Source: Manis javanica
Lineage: Eukaryota > Chordata > Mammalia > Pholidota > Manidae
Length of the DNA stretch: 64,000 bases
Direction: 5' to 3'
Assembly: GCF_040802235.1 (NCBI RefSeq)
Contig: NC_133157.1
Span: forward strand, 91,498,001 to 91,562,000
Shown here piece by piece: positions 34,635 to 45,169 of the stretch; positions within the stretch are counted from its first letter, which is position 1, and each line of letters begins with the position of its first letter. The notes below the pieces were generated by a model. It made no database searches. It was not told the origin of the DNA and was given only the letters and a program-made list of their open reading frames with translations. Position numbers and translations under genes: made by a program.

Positions 34635-36285
34635 GTAGGGAACTACCTTGGGCCAGAGGAGCGGGGTTCCACCTGCAGCTCTGGAGACTGAGGATGGGAA
34701 GCGCGGTATCAGAAAGGCAAAGGAAACGTGTGGAGGAGCATTTTGTTCTCGTATTTTAAATACCCAATAGCGGAGGTACTATGCCTTTGGGTTTTGAGAG
34801 TACTGTGCCTATAATCAGCTTTTCTTGCTTTCTTACTTAAAGACGATCTTTCCTAGGCCAGGGCTTGTTGGCTTTGCCTCTGCAGAGCACCAAAGCCTTT
34901 GGTCCTGGGTAGCATGTGGTGGGAACAGAGCAGGAGGCTGCTGGGTTGGGTGTTCCTCTCGGATGGTGGCTCTCTGGCAGGACACAGCTGTGTCACCTGC
35001 ACTTGAGCCTGCAGACAAGTTTTTCCATGGTTGCCAGGAGGGTGGGGAGCAGACCCTCCGCTGCACTTGCAGCATCCAGTGGGCAGCTTCCTGTCCTGTC
35101 CTCATGTTCCTGATCAAAAAGGTGCTCCCAGGGCTGGTGGCAGAGACAACATTTCCTCTCAGTCCATTGCCTGTGCTCCAGGATTGCGTTCCTTTTATGT
35201 GGGATCAGGTTGTGTGCACAAGGCTTGGGGATGTTTTGTGCGACTCTACAGAGTGTGATTGTGAATGAGTGGGGGTGTGTGTGAGAGAGAGAAAGAGAGA
35301 TAGACAGTGGGATGGGGTGGTGTGTTTTTCCAGGGGATGTGTCACACTTACACTGAACTTGCCAGGATCAACTTCCTTAAAAAAAAAAGGTCCCTTTGCA
35401 CTGCACATTTTACAGCCATATTGTCAAGGATTAGAGGTGAATTGAACAAAAAAATAGTATTTTCCAGGCAGAGAACTATGGTCACATTTCTAGAAGTAGT
35501 ACAGGTGGTGGGTAGGGTACAGGGAGATGAGCTGTGTCTGTATGTCAGTTGATAAGGTGGGATTCTGAGTGTGTACATGTGCATGCTTCTGCTTCCCTAG
35601 ATTTATATCCTCCCAAGCAGCACAGTTGCCAGTATGAACTTTCCCAGTAAGAAAAAATCCCATCACCTTGCTTCCTCAATAGTTATGTATGTCCACATGT
35701 ATAGAATTGTACAATTTCAATATCTGTAATTCATTGTATGCCAGATACACCTCAAGTAATCTGAAAAAACAAACAGACACACAAATAAATAAAAAACCCC
35801 ATCCCCACCCAGGAAAGTGTTCACAGGGCTCTCAAAGCAAAACAAATTTGGAGTCACCATGACTCAGCCAATAACAACTTCATTTCATAATAAACCTCAC
35901 CTCTGAGTAGGCTGTTGAATTCTCCTCAAGGCTGTTTGTGCAATGGCTGTTAAACACTAGCAGCCATAATGGTATTTAACTGGTCTGTGGGAAAAGGCAA
36001 AATAGGCTCTTAGTTTCCTCTGAAAGCCTTTGCCAGGAAGGAAGCTGAGAGGAGGTCTCTAAGTGAGTAGAAATATAAAACAAGGTGACTTATGGTTTTG
36101 GCTTCCTTTTGAATCATGATTCCTCTGTGGAGAATATTGTAGTTTAGTAGAACCTCATCGTCCCGTGGATGTTCGCCACACGGAGAGGACGTCTCCATCT
36201 TCCCAGAGTGATCATTGCCCATTTTATTGGAAGCGTCCTAGGCTTCTGACCTGTCAACACGTCGAAGGTAACCTCCCCCCAACAG

Positions 36286-36313
36286 TTGGAACTTCAGGGT
36301 GATGGTTCTGCAG
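36286..36313 (+). CDS. Candidate 28-nt mini-exon (block D)
   Basis: It reads LELQGDGSA with acceptor ccccccaacag and donor tgcag|gtgaga. Its phase 0 start does not fit behind the 54-nt exon of block C (phase 1), so it would be used only in an alternative transcript, or not at all. Confidence 0.2.
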
Positions 36314-36565
36314 GTGAGAGCGAGAATGGCCTGGTGGAAATGGCCCGAGTGACAGGCTGAAGGAGGATCCTCCCTCTCATCTGAAGCTTTGCATCTGTAA
36401 TCAATGTCTTGTTGAAGGGTTCTGATCCCACGGAGCCCAGGGAAGGTCTGAGGACCCAGGGAGAGAGCAGGGTGATGCTGTGGGTCAGCATGTCTCCAAC
36501 AGGAGGAGGTACAGTGGGAGCCCCTTTCTCTCATAACCTTCCTGTTTGTGTTTGTGTCTTTAAAG

Positions 36566-36619
36566 ACAGCGATGTGGAGAGCTTCCTCAGCGGCATCAGT
36601 GAAGAGAAGGACTGTCCAG
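36566..36619 (+). CDS. 54-nt mini-exon of unrecognised gene (block D)
   Basis: Same sequence, splice sites and phase (1-1) as the block-C exon. Its donor leads in frame (phase 1) into the terminal exon at 38211. Confidence 0.58.
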
Positions 36620-37150
36620 GTAGGGAACTACCTTGGGCCAGAGGAGCGGGGTTCCACCTGCAGCTCTGGAGACTGAGGATGGGAAGCGCGGTATCAGAAA
36701 GGCAAAGGAAACGTGTGGAGGAGCATTTTGTTCTCGTATTTTAAATACCCAATAGTGGAGGTACTATGCCTTTGCGTTTTGAGAGTGCTGTGCATATAAT
36801 CAACTTTTCTTGCTTCTTACTTAAAGATGATCTTTCCTAAGCCAGGGCTTGTTGGCGTTGCCTCTGCAAAGCACCAAAGCCTTTGGTCCTGGGGTAACAT
36901 GTGGTGGGAACAGAGCAGGAGGCTGCTTTGTTTAGTGTTCCTCCGTGATGATGGTTCTCTGGCGGGACACAGCTCTGTCACCTGCCCTTTAGCCTGCAGA
37001 GAAGTTCTCCCATGGGTGCCAGGAGGGTTGGGAGCAGACCCTCCCCTGCACTTGCAGCATCCAGTGGGTAGCTTTCTGTCCTGTCCTCATGTTCCTGATC
37101 AAATGGGTTTTCCCAGGGCTCGTGGCAGAGACAACATTTCCACTCTGCCC

Positions 37151-38210
37151 CTGCACGTGCTCCCAGATCCTTGTGTAGAAGTCACGTGGTAGCACATCCT
37201 GGGGCATGTTTCTCTGTCCCTGCCCACATTCCACCTGGCACCTGCTTTCCTGGGACCCTCGCACTTGCCCAGGGGCCTCCATGGCTTCAAGGATGCTAGA
37301 TGGCTGCGGGAAGGGCTGCTGGCTGCAGCACACCTGCTCTCATGGCCTACTGAGCTGGCTTCAGGTGCCCAGGCCCACGAACAGAGCCTGGGGCAGCAGG
37401 GCAGGGGGCTACTGGTCCTCTCAGATCCCAGTGTTCTGGCCACACAGTACCGCCCTGCCCCAGAGCCCAGCCATATCCCCATCCCATAACCTTCCCTCAG
37501 GCCTCCAGAGGCCCCTCCCTGTGGGACTTTTTGGGGCCCAGCACCAATCCTGGTGGGTACCCTGTGCCTGCGCCACCATGTTGTTCTTCACACACAGACT
37601 AGGGGTATTTTGACAAGTTCCTTTACCTCCAATCTTGTGTTTCATTTTCAGAAAATGTTTGGTGTTGTGAGATTTAAATGTCCATCAAGAACCTAGGATC
37701 ATTTCAGACACAAGACAGTCACTAGATATGTGGGGTCTCCCACAGGGCCAGCACACCCCACAGGCGCTCCCCATGTAGGATGAACTGGAGAAGGTGGGGT
37801 GCATCTCCAGGCTTCCTCCAGTGTGCCCTCATTGTACAACAATATGGCCTGTAGAAGCTGACAAGGAGCAAGGAAATGAGCGCTAATCAGGAGAGGTGGG
37901 AAAGGAAAGCAGCAGGGGAGGGAAGGAGGGTGGAAGGCAACTTCAGGCCCAGAAATCCAGGGACACAGAGACGGCCTCTTGGGGGACAGGGCGACATGGG
38001 CCTTCCTTCATGGTCCGTTATGGAATCCGAGGGCTGGGACTGGCCTGGAGATCAGAGACCTACTCCACATGGCAGGGGCGAGGCAACTGAAGCCCGGCAG
38101 GGGATGCAGAGCTGGGGATGGAACTCAGTCTGGGGTTGGGCCTCACCATCTTGTGAGCAGTGGGGCCCAGGTTCTCTCCTCAGGCCTGACTCTGCCTTTT
38201 CCTTCCCAAG
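37151..38210. other. Probable intron, no exon recognised
   Basis: GC-rich sequence between block D and the terminal exon. Open frames at 37206-37613 and 37876-38269 are low-information. The last ~140 bp (38065-38190) are homologous to 44866-44995. Confidence 0.45.
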
Positions 38211-38269
38211 GCCTTCCTGTCATTACCGTGGAACATTATTTTGAGTATGTGGAGGACTCCAATGAATAA
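38211..38269 (+). CDS. Terminal exon of unrecognised mini-exon gene
   Basis: Polypyrimidine tract and acceptor cttttccttcccaag precede a 59-nt segment reading, in phase 1, GLPVITVEHYFEYVEDSNE and TAA (38267-38269). The initial Gly codon is completed by the last base of a 54-nt exon. AATAAA overlaps the stop (gaataaat), but I see no clear poly-A signal further on. The acidic C-terminus fits the acidic character of the other mini-exons. The family is not recognised. Confidence 0.5.
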
Positions 38270-38284
38270 ATCGACAATCTGCTT

Positions 38285-38372
38285 GTAATTTCTCTCTTCT
38301 TTTGTGACGCTCTTCCTGAAGGACCTGGTCTCATCAAGGTAGATGGGGTCCTTGGGTCATCAATGTCTATAA
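38285..38372 (+). repeat. Duplicated block P, copy 1
   Basis: taatttctctcttcttttgtga through gggtcatcaatgtct recurs, diverged, at 44764-44850. Here it lies just behind the terminal exon. Confidence 0.7.
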
Positions 38373-38631
38373 AATCTCTCCAGCCCTGATCACGCATTTT
38401 CTTAGCATTGACCTGGTTTCTGACCCCCAGTCTACAGTGAGACACTAAAATTACAAATGATCCATAGGTATCACATATAAAAATAGGTCCCACAATCAGC
38501 AGCAATCAACCCAAGGACCAACCAAGTATCAACAGTTTTCAGCCCAGGAGGTAGGCCTACTCCTTGTACGTTAGCCTTGTAGGAAGTTGACTGTAGTATC
38601 TAGCAACCAGCTCAGGACTTTAAATAACCCT

Positions 38632-38979
38632 TGTAACAGTTGGCCCCAAATGGCTGTATTTATAACAGAGCTTCCCTGTTGGTCTCCATTCCCAACTTAA
38701 GACCAAAAAGAGAAAGCCAAATATATACCCCTGATAACAACAGAGGATGCCCTGTACCTGGACTGCTCACTGCAGCTTGCCCCTGCCCATGGCCCCCAAT
38801 CAGAGCAGAAGTGAGGCCTTCCCATTCCCCACAATGATGGTTTCCCACTCCTCTGCCTGATTCTGAGTCTCTGCCACAACCCAAGTGATGGCGGTTGACT
38901 TCCTTGCTCCAACAAGCTCTGAATAAATATCCTTTGCTTATTCTCACTTGGTTGGCTTTGTTTACAGACAGTTCATCGT
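38632..38979 (+). mobile_element. ERV1-like LTR remnant
   Basis: It starts tgtaacagttgg, has a TATA-like tatttataac near 38657, a polyadenylation signal in ctctgaataaatatcc (about 38918), and a TTTG-rich U5-like end. After it tggggtcctcccaagac (38979) faintly resembles a tRNA primer-binding site. Boundaries are inferred from these signs only. Confidence 0.45.
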
Positions 38980-40292
38980 GGGGTCCTCCCAAGACCCAGC
39001 GTGAGCTGTCCATTGCTGCAGAACCCAGCCCTCAGGCAAGTGTGTCCCCTCTGAGGCCCCCGTGCCTTGCAGCCTGCAGCTTGCCGAGGCTGGGATGATG
39101 TGGTGAGTCAGCACTGGATCTCAACTGTGCTCTGTGTGTGAGTTTTCAGGCTATATTTTCTCAGTTTGGGGCCTGGGTTTTGTTTTTGGTCTCCATGTGT
39201 TTGACCTCCTTGGTGGGATCTGGACATTCTTTCATCTGTCTTTGGTGTTACAGCTTTGTGTTGTGCTGGGCAAAGGTGTGTCATGATGAGAATCAGAGGG
39301 TAGAATGAGGAATGGACCTTATGAATCTTGTTTGAGTTGGCCTCTGGGACCAGTGAGTTTGACTGACATCTACCTGGATAAACTTGGCTGAAGGTCACTG
39401 ATCAAACCATCTGTCCAGGTCTTCTTCCATCTAGATCCTGTATCCTGAGAGAGAATTCTATCTGGTTTTCCACTGGCTGAGGAGATTGTAAAGTCTGTGT
39501 TCAGAGGCAGCCAACTGTCATTTTGGGGCCCCAAGACACGAGGTGCATAAATGTTACATTTCTAGCAACCATTACCAGCTCTTTTGGGGTTAACTAAATC
39601 TAAGTCCTCTCCTCTGGCAGGAAAAATCCCTACTTCTTCCATGTATGCACTGCACTCCTAATTCTTGTGCCCTTTGTAAATGGCACCTTCACCAAGTATG
39701 ATTTGGGTCTTCAGTGCCAACTTCAGAGAATGCTTGATTTCATCAAAATGTTCGTTTGAGAGGTACCTTGGAAAAGTAGAGAAATAAGATTCCATGTGTC
39801 CAATGGGCAGCACATTTTTTATTGATATGCTGGGGTCTCCAAAAAAAATTGTTTTTCTTTTTCTCCATTGGTTTACTTTTTTTTTATTAAAAAAATTTGA
39901 CTTGATTCTCCTTTGTGCATAAGAGTATGAATCAAAAATTGTTTCCCTAACAAATTGGCCACAGCAAGTGAACAATTTGACAAACTTAAGCATGGATAAA
40001 CTAGACTCATTTCCCCAGTGAACCTGCCTCTCTTGTCCTTCAGTTGTGTCCCTCTACCCACTTCTCCTTATTACCTTTATCTTTATAACACCCCTCCTTC
40101 TGTACCTTCTCCCTCTTCTTCCCCTTGCCCAAGTCCCTTTCTTTTCCCAACAATTCTCCTAAAACATCAAAGTGCCATTTGCCTCCAAGGATCCCTCCCT
40201 TGCATCACTAGCAATGCAGGCAAATGTAGAATTTAAACCTTGAAACTGAGCTTAATTAAGGGTTATAAATAATTATAGGTTTCTTTCATTTT
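38980..40292. other. Unassigned, possible ERV leader
   Basis: It lies between the LTR-like segment and L1-H. I see no retroviral reading frame; the open frames are short. A pyrimidine-rich run lies at 40050-40160. Confidence 0.35.
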
Positions 40293-41578
40293 AGGAGACT
40301 TCAACACACCACTCACTCCAAAGGACAGATCACCCAGAGAGAAAATATGTAAGGAGATGGAGGCACTGAACAACACATTAGAACAGATGGACCTAACGGA
40401 AATCTACAGAACACTCCACCCAAAAGCAGCAGGATACACATTCTTCTCAAGTGCACATGGAACACTTCCCAGAATAGATCACATACTAGGCCACAAAAAG
40501 AGCCTCAGCAAATTCAGATTGATTCAAATTGTACCAACCAACTTCTCAGATCACAAAGGTATGAAATTAGAACTAAATTGTATGAAGAAAACAAAATGGC
40601 TCACAAACACATGGAAGCTTAACAAACATGCTCCTAAATAATCAATGGATCAATGACCAAATGAAGACAGAGATCAAGCAATATATGGAAACAAATGACA
40701 ACAACAGCTCAATGCCCCAACTTCTGTGTGGTGCAGTGAAGGCAGTTCTAAGAGGAAAGTATATAGCAATTCTGGCCTGTTTAAAGAAGGAAGAACAATC
40801 CCAAATAAACTGTCTATATTCACAATTATTGAAACTGGAAAAAGAAGAAAAAATGAGGCCCAAATGCAGTAGAAGGAGGGACATAATAAAGATCAGAGAA
40901 GAAATAAATAAAATTGAGAACAATAAAACAATAGAAAGATTTAATGAAAGCAAGAGCTGGTTCTTTGAGAAGATAAACAAAATAGATAAACCCCTAGCCA
41001 GACATATCAAGAAAAAAAGAGAATCTACACACATAAACAGAATCAGAAATGAGAAAGGAAAAATCACTATGGATGCCACTGAAATACAAAGAATTACTAC
41101 AGAATACTATGTAAATCTATATGCTAACAAGCTGGATAACCTAGAAGAAATGGACAACTTTCTAGAAAAATACAACCTTCCAAGACTGGCCCAGGAAGAA
41201 ACAGAAAAACTGAACAGACCAATTACCACAAATGAAATTGAATTGGAAATCAAAAAACTACCCAAGAACAAAAGCCCAAGAGCAGATGGCTTCACCACTG
41301 AACCACTGAATTTTACCAGAAGACAGCATACCCATTCTCCTTAAAGTTTTCCAAAAAACAAAAGAGAAGGGGATACTTCCAAACTCATTCTACAAAGCCA
41401 GCATCACTCTACTACCAAAACCAGGCAAAGACAACACAAAAAAAGAAAACTACAGACCAATATCCCTGATGAACATAGATGCAAAAATACTCAACAAAAT
41501 ATTAGCAAACCATATTCAAAAATACATCAGGAGGATCATACACCATGATCAAGTGGGATTCATCTCAGGGATGCAAGG
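40293..41578 (+). mobile_element. L1-H, 5' part (ORF2 endonuclease to RT)
   Basis: The 5'-truncated L1 begins at the GDFNTPLTPKD block of the endonuclease (frame open 40357-40641, SSAHGTLPRIDHILGHKK, SDHKG kept). It continues after a +1 shift in 40628-41344 to the fingers of the RT, and ends at gggatgcaagg (41578), where an antisense LTR begins. Confidence 0.92.
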
Positions 41579-41856
41579 AAAAACCTGGACTGGATCACTG
41601 ATGGAAGAACCAAGCGGCACTCAGAGGTCTTGGAGTGTTGAGGTTTATTTTACACCGGCGGGCTCAGAGGGAAGTAATCTCCCAAGGTCTGAGCCCTGAG
41701 CACAAGCAAGGGGAGCAATTTATATTATTTTGATATGTGGCATCATGGCATGTGCAGGGCAAAAGAGGAGCCTGGAGGAAGCTGGGAGTGCTTTGCCAAC
41801 TGGAGGAAAAATGTGGTTTCCTGACCTTCATGGCTGTGTTGAATATTTTCCTTATC
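41579..41856 (-). mobile_element. ERV LTR, minus strand
   Basis: On the minus strand it has a TATA-like region (aaaataatataaattgctcc), then gctcagggctcagacc at the start of R, aaaataaacctc as polyadenylation signal, and a U5 ending tccagtccaggttttt. This is the standard order of a gammaretrovirus-class (ERV1) LTR. U3 is partial. It replaces ~2 kb of L1-H. Confidence 0.75.
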
Positions 41857-41945
41857 AAATGTAGTAACCATATTGTTTTTCATGTAAAACCTTCATAAGG
41901 GTGTATATCAATAATACCTTAATTAAAAAATTATAATAAAAAAAG
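41857..41945 (+). mobile_element. L1-H, 3' end
   Basis: tagtaaccatattgtttttcatg and aataataccttaattaaaaaa match the terminal 3' UTR and tail of the local L1 family. Confidence 0.7.
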
Positions 41946-42754
41946 TAAATGCAAGTTGTTATGCCAGCAGTCATTACAGCCCTGGGAATTTGGTACCTGC
42001 TGAGTAACTGAATGAATCCACGAGTCACCTACACTGAGGCATTGAGGTGACAGCTGAAATCAGAAAGAAATGAGCTCTTCCAGGGGGAGAAGGCGGAGAA
42101 CAGCTTTGGACTGAAATCTGGAGGAGACAACCATGCGCCCTAATGCACAGGTACCTAGATAGTGTTCAACCTGGAAGTGACTGTTCTCATCACCTGCAGC
42201 TGAAACAAATGTTTCCTCCAGGACTTGAGTGACTCTCAGATTTTGGTTCTAACTCTTTAAACTGTTTCTCCCACTTGATATCAAAGCCCATTGAAGTTGG
42301 GTTGCAAACATTAACTGCTTTTGTCTGCTAAAGATTAATGATGTTTCTGATAGGCACAGTTCTGATTAATTGCTGTTGAAACTCCTGAGCTGAATGTCAA
42401 ACCTGGGAAATTAACTCTTAAATGGACTTAAGAGACAAAAGGCCATGTATCCTTGAACATAATCCAAATCTAAGAGACTGCAAAAGAAAACACAAGAGCC
42501 AGTATTAAATTCATGGTGACATGACTGATCCTTGTTCCGTTTGGGAAAAACTACAAAGGCTCATCATTCTCTAGGAGACTTTCCTTTCATATTAACCTGC
42601 CTGAACTGTGAAAAATAGTCTGAAACATAACTTTTGACTGCACTCATTGAACATTTGTCATCCTCCAAAATTTTTCATTTGCAAATATTGATGTTCAGTC
42701 ATATTAAAAGAACAAAATAAAAAGAAAATCCAGTCCATTAAAAAAAAACTAAAG
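41946..42754. other. No gene recognised
   Basis: AT-rich, without a family I can name. It could include ERV-internal sequence. Confidence 0.4.
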
Positions 42755-43050
42755 TAAACATTAAAAGCCAAATAGCCAAATTCTTCCATCAGGAAGTGTG
42801 CCGCAGTCCAGCTGATCAAATGGCTAAAAAAAACCGCATCGTTTGTATCCAATAATAGTGAAGAAAATGAAGTTCTGGTTGCTGGAATTGACTGAAAAGG
42901 TCATGCTGTTGGTGACCTTCCTGGACCCCGCTTTAAGGTTGCCAAAGTAGCCAGTGTCTCTCTTTTGGCCTTACACAGGAGAGACCAATATCATAAGTTT
43001 TGATGGTGAAAACAAGAGTAGTAATAAATGTTCATATTCTGAAAAAAAAA
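42755..43050 (+). pseudogene. RPS23: RPS23 processed pseudogene, 5'-truncated
   Basis: RPS23 is a small-subunit protein of the decoding centre. From 42755 the frame gives AK, a stop, then [15 protein letters not shown] (RPS23 PNSAIRKCVRVQLIK around Pro62), [10 protein letters not shown], a stop, [20 protein letters not shown] and VSLLAL. The last part shows about three changes from the parent and the loop before EEN has lost about six residues. The 3' UTR follows with AATAAA (43023-43028) and a poly-A run (43042-43050). No introns, two stops and loss of the first ~55 residues mark a dead retrocopy. Confidence 0.92.
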
Positions 43051-43354
43051 TTTGCTAAACCATATGTTTTTTATGTGTGGATAAATTGACCAGCTCAATC
43101 ACTAAAGCCACCCCGCATCCTGTCCTTGTGCCTACCAAGGATGATTTTGCAGACAGGGAGACAGATGCATAAATAAAAAATGTGGCATGACCCTCTCTGG
43201 CCACAGCATACTGTGCAGGCGTGGCATGGAGCAAATAGCACCAGCCAACACCCTCCAAGTGGGATTTCCTGAAAAAAAATTCTAGGGAAATAAATTTGGA
43301 AAACACAGCATATTATACCTTCACCTTTCCCCACCATGTACCAATCACAGTTAA
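43051..43354. other. No feature recognised
   Basis: Spacer between two processed pseudogenes. A minus-strand open frame at 43055-43306 has no recognisable motif. Confidence 0.45.
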
Positions 43355-44757
43355 TGTTAAAAACTTAAGCTTAGTTTACCAGATATGATCTTATCAACCA
43401 TTTCAAGATTCCTGTTTCTTGCCCAATTTCCTTTGCAGAAGCTAATTTTGAAGTTGGTTATCAAAAATCCCTATCACATTTTGATTCATGCAACTGATGT
43501 CACTCAAACTGTGCATTATATCATGCTTCACTGAACTGGAAATTTTAGCAATGGTCTTTGCTGCTGCCAACCATGACTATGAATGTACAGGAACCACAAA
43601 CAACTTTCATATTCAAACATGGTCAGATATTGCTATTTTGCATAATGATCGCTCTGACCTTGAGAATCACCACGTAAGTGTAGCTTATTGACTTATGCAA
43701 GAACAACTGAATGTCTTGATAAATTTATCCAAAGATGACTTGGAGGGATCTTCAGAATCTAATGATTGAAATGGTTTTGTCTACAGACATGTTGGGTCAT
43801 TTCCAGCAAATTAAAAATATAATAGTTTGCAGCAGCCTGAAGGGATTGGCAAAGCCAAAACCATGTCCCTGATTCTCCATGCAGCAAACATCAGCAACCC
43901 AGCCAAATCCTGGAGGCTGCACCACAGTGGACCATGGCCCTGATGAAGGAGTTTTTCCTACAGGGAGATGAAGCTGAATTAGAGCTTCCATTTTCCCTAC
44001 TTTGTGATCAGAAGTCAACATATCAGTGGCCCAGTCACAAATAGATTTCATTGATTTTATAGTAGAGCCAACATTTTCTCTTCTGACAGAATCAACAGAG
44101 AAAATTATTATTCCTCTTCTAGAGGAAGCCTCAAAAGCAGAAACTTCTTCCGATGGGGCAAGCAGACTATCCAATAAGAAAGGCCCCATGAACAATGGAA
44201 CCTATTTCCAGGACACCTCCCTTGAAAGTGTGGACCTGAAGAGCTTCAAAAACAACCTGGTGGACATCAACCAGAAGAACAGAGGTGGAAAGAGTTAGCT
44301 GCCCAAGGTGAACCTGACCTTCCTAAGAACTCAGAAGATGTGAATGCTGAAGAAAAACACGCTGATACATGGTCACAGGTTTGAAATACCTTAAAGGCTT
44401 CCATTCTTTTAAATATGAGAGGTCATGTTATTTTTCCAGATACAAAATCTAATTGGTGAAGTGAATGTTTTGTAGAATATCATTAGAGAAAGTTTTATTT
44501 CAATGCCACTCTGATCCTTTAAAAAAAAAAAGCTGTCTTCTATTTTGAAGCAAAATCTTAAATATTTACTTTTTCAAAGAGTTCTTAATTTTCTCATCAA
44601 TAAAAATGATACTTCATGAGACATTTTAGTCCTTTAAAAATAAAGCTGCAGTCCATAGGGAGGTTTAATACTGACTTATTTTTCCATTTCATGTAAAAAA
44701 TATGAATGTTTACACTGGGTGATAATAATAAAACAAATATATATCATTAAAAAAATG
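43355..44757 (+). pseudogene. PDE1A: PDE1A processed pseudogene, 5'-truncated
   Basis: PDE1A is the calmodulin-dependent cyclic nucleotide phosphodiesterase. Intronless sequence from FTRYDLIN-like coding (43375) reaches the C-terminal tail KNSED…NAEEKHAD (44310-44370) and a 3' UTR with an A-run near 44750. Recognisable blocks are YHILIHATDVTQTVHY, TELEILAMVFAAANHDYE, GTTNNFHIQT, AQSQIDFIDFIVEPTFSLL and VDLKSFKNNLVDI. A short deletion and frameshift lie near 43527, with further stops. The metal-site block HAADISHP reads HAANISNP (about 43878-43901), and HDYEH reads HDYEC. The calmodulin-binding N-terminus is absent. Length and frame damage exclude a functional enzyme. Confidence 0.95.
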
Positions 44758-44763
44758 TGCATG

Positions 44764-45010
44764 TAATTTCTCTATTTTTGTGTGAAGCTCATCCTGAAGA
44801 ACCCAGACTCACCAGGGAAGATGGAGTCCTGGGATCATCAGTGTCTGTGATTCTGATTCTATCAGCTGAGGCGAGGCGACTGCAGCCCCTGGGGCGATGA
44901 GGGGCTGTAAACAGAATTGAGTCTGGGGACTCCATCCCAGGAGCAGTGGGGCCCAGGTTCTCTCCTCCACCCCGACTCTGCCTGCCAGGTCACTTCCCTC
45001 ATTGCTAAGC
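44764..45010 (+). repeat. Duplicated blocks P and Q, copy 2
   Basis: 44764-44850 matches 38285-38372 (block P). 44866-44995 matches 38065-38190 (block Q, gcagtggggcccaggttctc). The order is P-Q here but Q-exon-P at 38 kb. The terminal exon itself is not present here. Confidence 0.65.
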
Positions 45011-45169
45011 ACTGACCGTTCACCAGGGCTGGTTGCTGAAGGCCCAGCTCATTCATTACAGAGGACCATGGGTTGAGGGGGCAGGGAGATGGCTTGGAAA
45101 GGCTAGATGCCCATTTCTTGATCACAGATTACTTTTTTGTGAATCCTGACTGCACCCCTTTTGGTCTTC

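Larger units (their letters stand above)
33816..35800 (+). repeat. Intron-exon duplication block C
   Basis: The ~1.99 kb block aligns with block B. At about 35425 it jumps from the equivalent of 32232 to the equivalent of 33430, losing the 77- and 25-nt exons and the inserted element. It retains the 28-nt (with a stop) and 54-nt exons. Confidence 0.88.
35801..37150 (+). repeat. Intron-exon duplication block D (partial)
   Basis: It aligns with block C from the ggaaagtgttcacaggg start until about 37150, after which the sequence diverges. From about 36454 to 36754 it is identical by eye with 34466-34770, exon included. Confidence 0.88.

Noticed and set aside
37876..38269. One continuous 122/96-codon frame as the last exon of the mini-exon gene
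   Set aside because: A clear polypyrimidine tract and AG at 38210, in the phase of the 54-nt exon, explain the end better. The upstream part is low-information and shares block Q with non-coding sequence at 44.9 kb.
43055..43337. Minus-strand frames between the RPS23 and PDE1A copies
   Set aside because: No motif, and the two frames overlap each other on the same strand.
43355..44757. Functional PDE1A paralogue
   Set aside because: Truncation, stops, frameshifts and lost metal ligands make it a pseudogene.
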